Of a stretch of DNA of 64,000 nt, positions 35,963-45,256 are shown in pieces. The notes beneath the pieces were generated by a model. The model saw only the letters and a list, made by a program, of their open reading frames with translations, had not been told where the DNA came from and searched no databases. The DNA lies in assembly GCA_963761975.1 (NCBI GenBank), contig CAVXIR010000002.1, positions 2,232,001 through 2,296,000 of the forward strand, read 5' to 3'. Position numbers and translations under genes: made by a program. The DNA comes from JAMQPK01 sp963761975 (GTDB lineage: Bacteria; Acidobacteriota; Vicinamibacteria; Vicinamibacterales; JAMQPK01). Position 1 is the first letter of the stretch, and every line of letters starts with the position of its first letter.

Positions 35963-37933
35963 ATGTCATCCAATCCCTTCGACACCGACGATCCTTCCCT
36001 GTTCGAAGTCTCAACCCGCGCGCGCGGGCCTGCGGGCGTGCTGCCGCTGACGCCGGAAATGCTGCGCGAGCGGCCCTCGGGCGATCTCTTCGGGTGGACG
36101 CAGAACGCTGGTATGGGTTGGAATCCCGCGGCGCTCGGCGGCAACGAGTTCCTGATGCTATCGACGCACGGCGGCATCAGGGCGGCTGATGGTACGCCGA
36201 TCGCGCTCGGATATCACACAGGACATTGGGAAGTCGGTTTACTCCTCGAGGCCGCGGCTGCGGTCTTCAAGAGCGCTGGCGCTATCCCGTTTGCCGCGGC
36301 GTGCACCGATCCCTGCGATGGACGATCGCAGGGCACGACGGCGATGTTCGACAGCCTGCCGTTTCGCAACGACGCGGCGACGGTGTTTCGCCGTCTCATC
36401 CGATCGCTTCCGACCCGCCGCGGTGTGCTGGGTGTCGCCACGTGCGATAAGGGGCTGCCGGCGATGATGATGGCGCTCGCCGCCACGCACGACCTTCCAG
36501 CCGTGCTTGTGCCGGGGGGCGTGACGTTACTCCCCGAACAAGGCGAGGACGCCGGCAAAGTTCAGACTCTCGGCGTGCGCTTCGTGCACGGCAGCGTCAC
36601 GCTCGAAGAAGCGGCGGATCTCGGATGCCGTGCGTGTGCGTCGCCCGGTGGCGGCTGCCAGTTTCTCGGAACGGCGGCCACGTCGCAAGTGGTTGGAGAG
36701 GCGCTCGGCCTCTCGCTGGGACACTCAGCACTTGCGCCGTCCGGTCACCCGATCTGGCTCGACATGGCGCGGCGTTCCGCCACCGCGCTGATGTCGCTCG
36801 AAGCGGCGACGATCACCACCTCCGATATCCTGACCGACGCTTCGATACGCAATGCGATGGTCGTGTTTGCGGCCTTTGGCGGATCAACGAATCTCCTCCT
36901 GCATCTGCCCGCCATTGCGCACGCGGCCGGACTCTCGCGGCCGACCGCCAGCGATTGGGCCGAGGTGAACCGGCAGGTGCCGCGCATTGTGGATGCGCTA
37001 CCCAATGGGCCGCGCAATCACCCGACGGTGCAGGTGTTCATGGCGGGCGGTGTGCCGGAGGTGATGCTGCACCTGCGGCGACTCGGCCTGCTCGATACGA
37101 GCGTGACGACTGTCGCCGGCTCGTCGCTCGATGTGCAACTCGACGCATGGCAAGCGTCGACGCGACGAACACAGCTGCGTGAGCGGCTGAAAAAGGAAGG
37201 TGTGGATCCAGACGATGTGATCGTGTCACCTGAACACGCACGCGAGCGCGGTTTGACGTCGACCGTCTGCTTTCCGAAGGGGAACATCGCGCCTGAAGGG
37301 GCGGTCATCAAAAGCACGGCGATCGATTCGTCCGTCGTCGACGCTGACGGCGTCTATCGGATGACAGGTCCCGCGAAAGTGTTTTTGTCAGAGCGGGCGG
37401 CGATGGAGTCGATCAAAGCGAAGCGGGTGAAGGCAGGAGACGTGCTCGTCTTGATGTGTCGCGGCCCGATGGGCGCCGGTATGGAGGAGACGTATCAGAT
37501 TACGAGCGCGCTGCGCCATCTGGCGTTCGGCAAGTACATCGCCGTCATTACGGATGCGCGCTTCAGCGGCGTCTCGACCGGCGCCTGCATCGGCCATATC
37601 TCGCCAGAGGCCCTGGCGGGCGGTCCCATCGGAAAGCTGCGCGACGGCGACGTAATTGAGATCGTGATCGACCGCTCGACGCTTGAAGGCACTGTGAATT
37701 TCGTGGGCGAGAACTTCGTCGAGCAGGGCGTCGAGGCTGGTTCGCAGATCCTCGAGGAGCGCCCGTCGCGGCCCGACCTGGCTGCCGACCCTGCACTGCC
37801 GGACGACACGCGCATCTGGGCGGCATTGCAGGACGTCAGCGGGGGAACGTGGGGCGGCGCCGTCTACGACACCGACTCGATACTGCGCACGCTCGCTGCA
37901 GGCAGGAAAGCCCTCAGCCGTGACCCGGATTAG
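35963..37933 (+). CDS. Dihydroxy-acid/sugar-acid dehydratase, YjhG/YagF (D-xylonate) type
   Basis: 656 residues of the IlvD/EDD family. The opening FEVSTRARGPAGVLPLTPEML and GDLFGWTQNAGMGWNP match the YjhG/YagF subgroup, which dehydrates D-xylonate to 2-keto-3-deoxy-xylonate. Iron-sulfur ligand regions are visible: CTDPCDGRSQG, ATCDKGLP and CRACASPGGGCQFLGT. The start at 35963 is chosen because MSSNPFDTDDPSLFEVS is the usual subgroup N-terminus. The upstream part of the frame covers the repeat words. It is divergent from the ROK regulator, which also heads the pectate lyase genes, so the cluster appears to link pectin or pentose-acid breakdown with uptake. A related aldonate or uronate as true substrate is possible. 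Confidence 0.93.
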   Translation: MSSNPFDTDDPSLFEVSTRARGPAGVLPLTPEMLRERPSGDLFGWTQNAGMGWNPAALGGNEFLMLSTHGGIRAADGTPIALGYHTGHWEVGLLLEAAAAVFKSAGAIPFAAACTDPCDGRSQGTTAMFDSLPFRNDAATVFRRLIRSLPTRRGVLGVATCDKGLPAMMMALAATHDLPAVLVPGGVTLLPEQGEDAGKVQTLGVRFVHGSVTLEEAADLGCRACASPGGGCQFLGTAATSQVVGEALGLSLGHSALAPSGHPIWLDMARRSATALMSLEAATITTSDILTDASIRNAMVVFAAFGGSTNLLLHLPAIAHAAGLSRPTASDWAEVNRQVPRIVDALPNGPRNHPTVQVFMAGGVPEVMLHLRRLGLLDTSVTTVAGSSLDVQLDAWQASTRRTQLRERLKKEGVDPDDVIVSPEHARERGLTSTVCFPKGNIAPEGAVIKSTAIDSSVVDADGVYRMTGPAKVFLSERAAMESIKAKRVKAGDVLVLMCRGPMGAGMEETYQITSALRHLAFGKYIAVITDARFSGVSTGACIGHISPEALAGGPIGKLRDGDVIEIVIDRSTLEGTVNFVGENFVEQGVEAGSQILEERPSRPDLAADPALPDDTRIWAALQDVSGGTWGGAVYDTDSILRTLAAGRKALSRDPD

Positions 37934-38262
37934 GGGTTAGGGATCAGGGATTGGTGCCCGCGGCCGCGCGTTCGCGTCAGGCGGTCGACCTTCGTTGCGA
38001 GCCCTCGCACTTCGGTCAGCACGACTTTCTGCACCTTTTCGACGCCGCCGACGTGCGCATCGACACCCGCGACGCGGGATTCTACGGCAAGCACATGCAC
38101 ATCGAGCAGATCCTGTCGCGCTTCGAGTCCTGCGGAGCGGAGCCCTTCGGCCACAGTGTCGAAGTGCTTGCGCGTCTTCTCGCCCTCACTGAGGATCAAT
38201 TGTTGTAACTCGAGGAATCGCGCCTCGAGCGTGTCGGAACGGCTGTTCTCGTTGTCTTCCAT
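37930..38262 (-). CDS. Small coiled-coil protein, unknown function
   Basis: A 110-residue, strongly charged protein with heptad-like leucine spacing (LEARFLELQQLILSEGEKTRKHF, continuing to about residue 95), so it is probably a helical coiled coil. It has no signal peptide and no known domain. Its stop overlaps the end of the convergent dehydratase gene by four bases. The last residues (RGRGHQSLIPNP) are encoded by a ggattagggg-type repeat and may be accidental. No clear ribosome binding site precedes the ATG at 38262. Similar small 'hypothetical' coiled coils with a FDTVAEGLR-like middle occur in other acidobacteria as far as I recall. Coding is likely rather than certain. Confidence 0.55.
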   Translation of the reverse strand: MEDNENSRSDTLEARFLELQQLILSEGEKTRKHFDTVAEGLRSAGLEARQDLLDVHVLAVESRVAGVDAHVGGVEKVQKVVLTEVRGLATKVDRLTRTRGRGHQSLIPNP

Positions 38263-38406
38263 AAATCGTTAGAGAGCAGCCGTCGTGCCAGAACGGATGA
38301 ACGCAAAAATCGAGCAAGTGAGCCCAGACGCCGGGTCACGAGGCATTTTCTGCCTGAATCGCCGGTCCTTTCGATGGAGTTTTCTGCGTCGTGTTGCACC
38401 GAGAAC

Positions 38407-38991
38407 CTACCAAAGTCTCACCCCGACGAGCACCGTGAACGTCTGCTTCTTGATGTCGACAACGTCGCTGAAGAGGTTGTTGATGCGCCGCAGGCCTTTG
38501 TCGTAGCGCCCTTCCAGGACGATGCGGGCCACCTCGAAACCGCCGCCGAAGATCATGGTCACATCGAAGCCCTCGAACCCATTGTCGATGGTCACGCCGT
38601 CGATTTCGTCTCCCATCTTGATGTCTGCCGCTGGGCCGACAATGCCGTAAATAATGGGTCCGCTCGACGAACGGCTGCCGATGTTCAGTCGCAGGAGCAC
38701 CGGCACCTGCAGGTAGTCGATCCTGATTTCCTGCCCGCCCAAATTTGATGCGCTCCGCTTGCGAATCCAGTTCAGCTCCGACTGGAGGCCCAGCAGGCCG
38801 TCGCGATTGCCGCCGAAGAACAGACCGGCGTGAATACCGGTGCGGTTCCTGTAGTCGAGCGCGTCGCCGTTGAATTCGGTAAACGTCGGCCCGAATTTGA
38901 TGCCGCCGCCCTGGGCGGATGCGGATGACGCCGAGCCGATTATCACGAGCAACGCGACACCAAGCGCGCGAGCGAGTAGTGTGAGGTTCAT
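38407..38991 (-). CDS. Outer-membrane beta-barrel protein (PorT-like)
   Basis: About 194 residues with a signal peptide (MNLTLLARALGVALLVIIG, ending near ASAQG). The mature part alternates short beta strands: GIKFGPTFTEFN, TGIHAGLFFGG, LLGLQSELNWIRK, IDYLQVPVLLRL, MIFGGGFEVARIVLEGRYDKGL and a C-terminal FTVLVGVRLW with a terminal aromatic residue. This is the pattern of eight- to ten-stranded porin-like barrels of the PorT/outer-membrane beta-barrel class. The start at 38991 is set by the signal peptide with gggag upstream. The 71-residue extension in the long frame lacks any such features and overlaps the radical SAM gene. Transport substrate unknown. Confidence 0.85.
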   Translation of the reverse strand: MNLTLLARALGVALLVIIGSASSASAQGGGIKFGPTFTEFNGDALDYRNRTGIHAGLFFGGNRDGLLGLQSELNWIRKRSASNLGGQEIRIDYLQVPVLLRLNIGSRSSSGPIIYGIVGPAADIKMGDEIDGVTIDNGFEGFDVTMIFGGGFEVARIVLEGRYDKGLRRINNLFSDVVDIKKQTFTVLVGVRLW

Positions 38992-39073
38992 TGCAAGGAC
39001 TCCCACGGTGGACAGGGAGATGGGGGACTGGAAAAACCGACAGTCCCATAGTACCGCAATCGACCGGCTGGAT

Positions 39074-40585
39074 CTAGGCGGGGACTTCCAACTCGGGCAT
39101 CGGCTTTCCGATGAACAACCGTCGGCACGGCTTCGCGAGCAGCCTCGCCATGCGCTCGGATCGCGCGTGGCGTGCGCTATCGGTGGCGATGCCCGTGTTG
39201 GCATACATCTGCCGATAGAGCTTCGAGCACAGCACGAAACCGAGGCGATTCTTCAACGATTTCACCGCCCGCGATCGTCGCCACACGTGTGGCAGGCTGT
39301 AAAACTCGTCCCAGACCCACTGCGTGCGTTCGCGAATGTCCTCTGGCGACAGCGTCGGATGCGGCGTGTACACCTTCGGCCGGCGTGCCTGCGGGATCAG
39401 CCAGTGGCGCGTGATCGGAATGCCATCCACCGCTTCCGCATCCTTCTTCTTGGTGTGTCCCAGCTCCCATTTTGCAAAATCCACGGTGCCGGGGAACGGT
39501 GTCAACATGACGAACTGCGCGAAGGTAACATCCGCTTTCAGCGCGAGCGCCACGGTGGCGCTGAACGTATCGGCGCGATCGCTGGGCAGCCCAAAAATAA
39601 AAGACCCGAGCACGTGAACGCCGTGCCGCTTGAACTGTTGCAGCCTCGCGACGAGGGCGTCGCCGTAAAGGTTGAATCCCTTGTAGACATCCTTCAGGCC
39701 CTCAGCCGTCACCGATTCGACGCCGACCAGGGCACCTTTGATGCGCGCGTGACGCATCGCATCGAGAAATTCGGAGTCCTCGGCGGCCTCCATCGTGATC
39801 TGCGTGAAGAAATTCATGTCGCTCGGCAGTTTCGCAAGCCGCGACATCAGCTCGAATCGCTCCGCGCGAAGTCTCTTGAGCTCGTTGAGTCGTTGATGAT
39901 CGGCACGCCGCGAGGCCTGCTCGAGATCTTCGAGCGTGACGGGATAGAAGTTGTCGTCCGCGAGCGCGATGAAACGGAATCCGAGGCGCCGGAGCTCGAC
40001 GATTTCCTCGAGCACGGCGTCGACCGTGCGCTGGCGCGGCTCCTGCCCGTCGGTTCGCCACACAGAGCAGAATGAACAATGCTTCGGACAGCCGCGCACG
40101 GTCTGCACCGACGCCCACATGTAGCGATCGGGCGGTAGAAGATCCCATCGGGCCTTGAGAAAATGACCCGCATCAATCTTTCCGCCTTCATACACGTGGG
40201 TACAACCACCGTTCAAACAGCCGTCGATCGCCTGGCCCCATGCGACGTCGCCGTCGCCTTTCACGACCGCGTGAGCGCCGCCGAGCGCTATCGCCTCGTC
40301 CGGGTACAGCGTGGCGTGGATACCGCCGTAGACGATCCAGGCCCCTCGTGCCAGCGCGAGTTGCCCCACCTCATAGCCGCGCAGGGCGTTGCCTGTGTGA
40401 ATGCCAATTCCGACGACGTCGCCCGCCTCGACCGTGGTCGCATCGAACGCCTCCAGTGTTTCGTCAGTGATGAGGGGGTCTCCATATTTGGCCGGAGTGG
40501 CTGCCGCTAACACATAGAGCCAGCGTGGGGTTATTACCGCAACGCCGAACGAGACGTGGCTCGGATTAACCAGGTGAATGCGCAT
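39074..40585 (-). CDS. B12-binding-type radical SAM protein
   Basis: A 503-residue protein with an N-terminal cobalamin-binding-like Rossmann region (about 1-140, including VVGIGIHTGNALRGYEV and VYGGIHATLYPDEA) and a radical SAM core. The 4Fe-4S motif CPKHCSFC has Cys166, Cys170 and Cys173. After the barrel comes a DUF4070-like C-terminal part (TPFPGTVDFAKW onward). Family members include enzymes of hopanoid and other lipid modification as well as methyltransferases; the exact reaction is not readable. No usual DxHxxG cobalamin motif is visible, so binding may be base-off in another way or lost. The gene lies alone downstream of an AT-rich spacer. The next gene on the strand is the beta-barrel protein, about 80 bases away. 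Confidence 0.9.
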   Translation of the reverse strand: MRIHLVNPSHVSFGVAVITPRWLYVLAAATPAKYGDPLITDETLEAFDATTVEAGDVVGIGIHTGNALRGYEVGQLALARGAWIVYGGIHATLYPDEAIALGGAHAVVKGDGDVAWGQAIDGCLNGGCTHVYEGGKIDAGHFLKARWDLLPPDRYMWASVQTVRGCPKHCSFCSVWRTDGQEPRQRTVDAVLEEIVELRRLGFRFIALADDNFYPVTLEDLEQASRRADHQRLNELKRLRAERFELMSRLAKLPSDMNFFTQITMEAAEDSEFLDAMRHARIKGALVGVESVTAEGLKDVYKGFNLYGDALVARLQQFKRHGVHVLGSFIFGLPSDRADTFSATVALALKADVTFAQFVMLTPFPGTVDFAKWELGHTKKKDAEAVDGIPITRHWLIPQARRPKVYTPHPTLSPEDIRERTQWVWDEFYSLPHVWRRSRAVKSLKNRLGFVLCSKLYRQMYANTGIATDSARHARSERMARLLAKPCRRLFIGKPMPELEVPA

Positions 40586-40655
40586 GTTGTATCAACTAAT
40601 TAATTAAGTATATGCCTGATTGTACGATTTCTACAGATATTTCGACGCTGGGGGT
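40586..40655 (-). promoter_or_regulatory. AT-rich promoter region of the radical SAM gene
   Basis: This 70-base spacer is strikingly AT-rich (ctaattaattaag) in a GC-rich window. On the minus strand it contains TATACT (40612-40607), a good -10 match. The -35 region is weak. Confidence 0.45.
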
Positions 40656-42914
40656 TCAGAACTCCAGTGACATGCCGGCAGAAGGAATAATCGGGAACAT
40701 CGAATCGAACAGCCCGAACACGCGTAGCGTGTTGGCATTGATGCCAGGCAGGCCGGCGCGTACGTTGTCACGGTTGTAGATGTTCAGCACCTCCGCGAAG
40801 AGCGTCAGCCGTGTGGCTCGCAAAGTGAACGTGCGGTTGGCGCGAACATCGAGCCGCGTGTAAATGGGCACGCGGACGTCGTTGCGAGTGTCGCTGAGGA
40901 AATACAGTTCAGGACCACGTGTTTCGTAGTAACCAGGTGCAGGGAAATTGCTGCCGGCGCGGAAGCGTGTACTGAAGCTCATGCGATCGCTGAATCGGTA
41001 GACGCCGTACATGTTCACCGTATGCCGCTGGTCGTAGTCGGCAGAGAAAGCCTCGCCGGTGATCGTGTTCCGGTAATCGGTGAGGGCCAGGTTGTACGCG
41101 ATCCATCCTGAGAGACCGTTGGGGGTGCGGCGCTGCAGCACGAGCTCGACGCCGCGAGACTGGCCCTCGAGCGAATTCTCATATCGCGAGGTGAATGAGG
41201 GCAGAGCGAGGCGTCCATTGACGGCGCGGAACTCCGCATTCGGCAGCCAGGGATAGTCGTAGTCCTGCCGGTTGTACGCGGAGAGCTGCCACGTCATCGA
41301 ACGGCCGAGCGGTCCTTCCACGCCTGCGTCGAAATGATACGAGCGGAACTCCTTCAACTCCGCACCCCTGCGTCCCTTCACTTCAGCAAAGTCCGGTTCC
41401 TGGCGGTAAATGCCGCCCGCGGCGCGTGCGATCAACGACGCCGGGAGCGGCCAGCGCGTTTCAATCCAGGGAGACGCAGACGTGTGGCCGGTGAGCGTGG
41501 AATGATCGACGCGCACGCCTGGCGCGAGCGAGCCGCGCCCCTGCGAAATCCGCGCGAGCACGTAAGAGGATGTGGCCGTCGTTGAAGCCGTGAAGTCCTC
41601 GCGCACCTCAAATTGCGGCCTGACAAGGCCGCGCGCTTGCGCAAACTGCGATGCGCGGGATCGCCGAATCTCTCCTCCGGCCTCGAGCGTCAGGCGCGAG
41701 GATCGCTGAAAGGTCAAGTCGGCGCGGTACATCACGCCGGTTTGCCGTCCGCTGTGGAGCTCCAGCCCTTCGAGGTTGTCGTTCCGGAATCGGTTGCCTG
41801 CAGCAGCCAGTCTCTGCGTGACGATGACGCGCGGCGACGCGAGGAAACGCCATGTGACGACGGCCACACCCACATCGTTCACGCCCTCCTGCACGTCATC
41901 GATCTCGATGCGAGTGGCATCCTGCTCGAGGCGCGATCGGCCGGCGGTGATCGCAAACTGAACCTGGTGCCTGGCGCTCAGGTCGCGCACGAGCTTCAAC
42001 TGCATGTCGTGGAACCCGAAGCCGAATGTGTTTTCGGGATCGATCCTCCGGATGACCGATCCCAGATAGCTCTTTCGTGCTGAGAGCAGCCACGAGCCGC
42101 TCCTCGACGATCCGAGCGGACCTTCAAAGACGAGGGACGTGTCGGTGACGCTCGGGCGGACCTGGCCCCTGAACCGATCGCGCGAACCTTCGCGTACGAA
42201 AAAGTTCAGCTCGGCGCCAGTGTGGTTTCCGTGGCGCTGCGGATACGATCCCGCGGCCAACGCGATCTCTTCGAGCACATCGCCGTTGATCATCGCAATC
42301 GATCCGCCATCCTGCACGCCCTGCACCGTGTGCACGAGCAGTGGCGTCGAAACGCCTTCGAAGGTGAAGTTCATGTTGCGAACGGGAAGGCCGCGCACGC
42401 TGAACTCGCTCCGAAGGTCGTCGCCCGTAGCGACGCCGGGCAGCACGTGAATGGCTCGCATGGGATCGTTCGTGATGACGCCGCGAAGCTGCTGAAGCTC
42501 GTAGCTTCGGAGCACTTCCTCGCCGCCTGCCGTGCGAGAGTCCTGGCCGGCGGCGGAGGTCACGTTGATTGTCTCGGTATATGTGCCGGTGCCGGCCGTG
42601 ATCGGAATCGTAATGTCCAGCACATCACCAGCGGGAATCTCGATGCTGCGCCTGATGAGGACGAAGTCGACGGCCGACACGTACAGCTCGCGACGGCCTG
42701 ACGGGACACTGTCGAGCTGAAAGCGGCCGTCGCTGGCTGTGATAGTGGTCAAACTGCTGTCCGCAATCCGAACCGCGACTTTTTCGAGCGGAGTACCGTC
42801 CCGCGCGTCCACCACGACGCCCCTGAGCGTTCCCGTCGCCTGAGTTTGCGCGCAGACGGGAAGCGCAAACGCGAGGCAGAACGCCAACACGGCGGTGAGT
42901 GTTCTATGGATCAT
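40656..42914 (-). CDS. TonB-dependent receptor with carboxypeptidase-like N-domain
   Basis: 752 residues with a signal peptide (MIHRTLTAVLAFCLAFALP). An N-terminal regulatory-like beta-sandwich (GTLRGVVVDARDGTPLEKVAV, about 27-105) is followed by a plug (EEVLRSYELQQLRGVITNDP, SEFSVRGLPVRNMNFTFEGV) and a barrel to the C-terminus (PSAGMSLEF, with terminal Phe). The plug is of the type found in heavily duplicated acidobacterial receptors, and the ligand is unknown. It has no transport partners next to it. Upstream is a gatggacgat array, and the response regulator lies further upstream on the same strand. The ATG at 42914 gives a normal signal peptide. Confidence 0.88.
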   Translation of the reverse strand: MIHRTLTAVLAFCLAFALPVCAQTQATGTLRGVVVDARDGTPLEKVAVRIADSSLTTITASDGRFQLDSVPSGRRELYVSAVDFVLIRRSIEIPAGDVLDITIPITAGTGTYTETINVTSAAGQDSRTAGGEEVLRSYELQQLRGVITNDPMRAIHVLPGVATGDDLRSEFSVRGLPVRNMNFTFEGVSTPLLVHTVQGVQDGGSIAMINGDVLEEIALAAGSYPQRHGNHTGAELNFFVREGSRDRFRGQVRPSVTDTSLVFEGPLGSSRSGSWLLSARKSYLGSVIRRIDPENTFGFGFHDMQLKLVRDLSARHQVQFAITAGRSRLEQDATRIEIDDVQEGVNDVGVAVVTWRFLASPRVIVTQRLAAAGNRFRNDNLEGLELHSGRQTGVMYRADLTFQRSSRLTLEAGGEIRRSRASQFAQARGLVRPQFEVREDFTASTTATSSYVLARISQGRGSLAPGVRVDHSTLTGHTSASPWIETRWPLPASLIARAAGGIYRQEPDFAEVKGRRGAELKEFRSYHFDAGVEGPLGRSMTWQLSAYNRQDYDYPWLPNAEFRAVNGRLALPSFTSRYENSLEGQSRGVELVLQRRTPNGLSGWIAYNLALTDYRNTITGEAFSADYDQRHTVNMYGVYRFSDRMSFSTRFRAGSNFPAPGYYETRGPELYFLSDTRNDVRVPIYTRLDVRANRTFTLRATRLTLFAEVLNIYNRDNVRAGLPGINANTLRVFGLFDSMFPIIPSAGMSLEF

Positions 42915-42927
42915 GGTTGCTGATCAT

Positions 42928-42960
42928 CGACGATGGACGATGGACGATGGACGATGGACG
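42928..42960. repeat. gatggacgat tandem array
   Basis: Four to five tandem copies of gatggac lie upstream of the TonB receptor. The same word in reverse complement makes the array at 14565-14599. Confidence 0.8.
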
Positions 42961-43093
42961 ATCGCGCCCCGGACCGCGCAGGGTATGTGCCAGCCGGAAT
43001 ATGAATGATTCCGTGATGTTCGCGCCGAGATCGACGGCAAGCGACCAAACTATTGGACAGACATCCACTCCGTAGCAGGGCGATGATCCACTC

Positions 43094-43118
43094 GGTAGCG
43101 CAGGGCTTCAGCCCTGCC
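43094..43118 (-). repeat. ggtagcg + gcagggcttcagccctgc palindrome
   Basis: ggtagcg is followed by cagggcttcagccctg at the end of the response regulator gene. It is a relative of the copies at 22056-22083 and 47616-47642. A shorter partial copy (gtagcagggcgatga) lies just before it. Confidence 0.75.
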
Positions 43119-43561
43119 TAATGAGTTCGGTATTCGATCATCAGGGCGGGCTGTTCGCCCTGCGGGAGATGAGTGACGAACAAGCCGAGACCGCGCAGCT
43201 GATCGAGCAGCACGTCCTGATTGATGGGCTTGGTCATGAACAGGAGTGCGCGCAGCGACGACGCGCGCATGTGATGGACCTCGTCGGTCGAGATACTCAT
43301 CATGATGACTGGCACGCTGCCGAGCGGTGGCACCTGCTCGCGCAGCCAGTTCAGAAAGTCGATGCCAGTCTCGCGGCCCGCGAGGTAGATGTCGGAAATG
43401 ATCAGCGCCGGTAAATCGCGTTTGACGTAGCTTTTCGCCGCGTCAGCGCTCGAGGCCGTCACAACATCGTTGACGAGGTTGAGTTGCGAGAGCGTCTCGC
43501 GCACCAGCATCGCATCGTTCGCGTCGTCTTCGATGAGCAAAATCGGCCGCATGTCGCGCAT
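43118..43561 (-). CDS. Single-domain response regulator
   Basis: 147 residues: one CheY-like receiver domain and a short tail, without an output domain. The acidic pocket (EDD, residues 11-13), phosphoacceptor Asp57 (IISDIYL), switch Ser/Thr (SIST, about 89-92) and Lys111 (MTKPI) are all present, so it should be phosphorylatable. Such stand-alone receivers usually act as phosphorelay intermediates or bind a target protein. No histidine kinase is nearby, so the partner is encoded elsewhere. The start is uncertain between the Met at 43561 and the one three codons later, since no clear ribosome binding site favours either. It lies on the same strand and 15 bases downstream of the secreted CsgG-like protein, so the two may be co-transcribed. 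Confidence 0.85.
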   Translation of the reverse strand: MRDMRPILLIEDDANDAMLVRETLSQLNLVNDVVTASSADAAKSYVKRDLPALIISDIYLAGRETGIDFLNWLREQVPPLGSVPVIMMSISTDEVHHMRASSLRALLFMTKPINQDVLLDQLRGLGLFVTHLPQGEQPALMIEYRTH

Positions 43562-43575
43562 TGTAGCGCGGCAGG

Positions 43576-45144
43576 CTACCGGGGCAAACTTTCACGGGTT
43601 TTCCTAGCCGCTCCCTCAAGGGCTTCTGCCAGCGACGCGTCGAACGAGGGACCCTCGGACATCCCGGCGGATGAACCAGCCGCCATCGCGTCCATCATGT
43701 ACATCGCCGCACCCGCCGTCCGATCGAACGTCCGGCCGGTCCCCATCACACCAGCGCCTTGCATCTGCATCAGCATCGGGTTGCCGATCATGCCCATGCC
43801 GCCCATATTCATCATCTGCATCGTGTTCATCGCCGCCAGTGGACTCGCGTACCTGAGATACAGGATCGCCGCGGCTCGTGCCAGACGAAGTCCTGTCTTG
43901 AAACCGACGCCGCCGTCGTTCCCTTCGGTGGTGGTCGACAGACGAGGCTTTGCGCCGCCAACCGGCAGGAGCTGAAGGCTCAGCTTCGCTTCGGTCACAT
44001 CCTTGTCGGTCGACTCGCCGGCAGTTTTCTTGACCAGCCGTCCAATTCGTCCGGGCTTCGACGCCTTCAGTTCGGTGATCTGCGCGACGAGCAAATAGTC
44101 GCAGCCCAGCTCTTTTGCGTGCTCGTTCAGCTCGGATTGCGATGCGGCTGCGAGTGGTACCGCTTCCATTTTCTGCTCTATGAGCTCGTTGATGAGCTGC
44201 GTCCGCAGCGCGCGGGTATCCACCTCCTGTGTGGTCTTGTTTGTGAGGTCAGGCACCGCCACGCGAATCACGCCAGGCTTTTTCGGCGGCGCGGATGCCG
44301 CCGCCGGCGCGCTTGCCAGTTTGACTTCGTTTGCGTCGCTGACCGCTTTCGCGAGATCGCGCCCGTTGGGCGACTCAGTCATCCCTGAGGGAATCTCGAA
44401 TAGCGCGGCGTCGAGATTGACCACCTCGTACTCGGTGACTTCCATCTGCATCACCACTGGTTTCCCGTCCGCGCCCGGCATCGTGGTCGAGTAGCTGATG
44501 GGGAACCCAATCAGATTGGCGTCGCCGGTCTGGTTCACTTTGAGTTCGTCGCGGCACGCGGCGGCGCTCGTCTGCGGCGGAGGCGGCGCCTGTGCGGCGA
44601 CTGCCTTCGGCGCGTCGATGTACCACGCATCCGTTTCGATGCGTGATTTCACCTGATCGCACGCGCCGGCCTGAGGCTGCCGGTCGAGCACGGTCATGAC
44701 ACGGCGCGCCTGTTGTCCGAATGCGGTCTTGCGCTCACCGACGTCGGCGATCGAGCTCTCGACGACCACAACGCCCGAACCCGTCGGCGCAGATGTGGAC
44801 TGGGGGTCTGGAGTAATCAGGTACGTATTGGCAGCTTTGCTGATCTGCACCGAGCGCTTCATGTCGTGCTGTCGCAGCAAGATCATGTCGCCGATCTCAT
44901 ATCGTTCGCGAGTACCGCGGATGTAGGTGACGCTTTCGGTCACCTGATCGCCGGTGGTGTATTTCGATTTGAATCGGATGTCAGACGGCGGCGGCGGCGG
45001 CTCTGGCTTGGGTGGTGGCGCCGGTTTGGTCGCCGGTGCGGTCGGCTTCCGCGTTGGGGGCGCTGGCTTCTTTCCGGCTTGAGCAAACACCAAGGTCGAT
45101 GTGAACAGGAGCGCGAAAAGCGTGAGCGTCGCAGTCTTTCGCAT
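43576..45144 (-). CDS. Secreted protein with CsgG/TolB-like domain, unknown function
   Basis: About 522 residues with a signal peptide (MRKTATLTLFALLFTSTLVF). A Pro/Lys-rich linker (about residues 25-55) is followed by a beta-rich domain (TTGDQVTESVTYIRGTRERYE) of the kind found in periplasmic lipid-binding or DUF4412-like proteins. A middle Pro/Ala linker comes next, then a region resembling CsgG or TolB-N folds (IRVAVPDLTNKTTQEVDTRAL, LGCDYLLVAQITELK). The C-terminus is Met/Gly-rich (MQMMNMGGMGMIGNPMLMQM). The domain names are tentative readings from sequence style. The start is set by the signal peptide. The gene is divergent from the LmbE-like deacetylase. The Met-rich tail could bind copper, but this is speculation. 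Confidence 0.7.
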   Translation of the reverse strand: MRKTATLTLFALLFTSTLVFAQAGKKPAPPTRKPTAPATKPAPPPKPEPPPPPSDIRFKSKYTTGDQVTESVTYIRGTRERYEIGDMILLRQHDMKRSVQISKAANTYLITPDPQSTSAPTGSGVVVVESSIADVGERKTAFGQQARRVMTVLDRQPQAGACDQVKSRIETDAWYIDAPKAVAAQAPPPPQTSAAACRDELKVNQTGDANLIGFPISYSTTMPGADGKPVVMQMEVTEYEVVNLDAALFEIPSGMTESPNGRDLAKAVSDANEVKLASAPAAASAPPKKPGVIRVAVPDLTNKTTQEVDTRALRTQLINELIEQKMEAVPLAAASQSELNEHAKELGCDYLLVAQITELKASKPGRIGRLVKKTAGESTDKDVTEAKLSLQLLPVGGAKPRLSTTTEGNDGGVGFKTGLRLARAAAILYLRYASPLAAMNTMQMMNMGGMGMIGNPMLMQMQGAGVMGTGRTFDRTAGAAMYMMDAMAAGSSAGMSEGPSFDASLAEALEGAARKTRESLPR

Positions 45145-45256
45145 CGCAGCAACCTCGGGGTTAAGGGTGGTGTCCGGCAGCACGCATGGGACGAGACTCT
45201 ACTTCATTACGCGCAGGCTGACCTCGATCGGGACCATTCGGTTCTCAACCGCTAGA

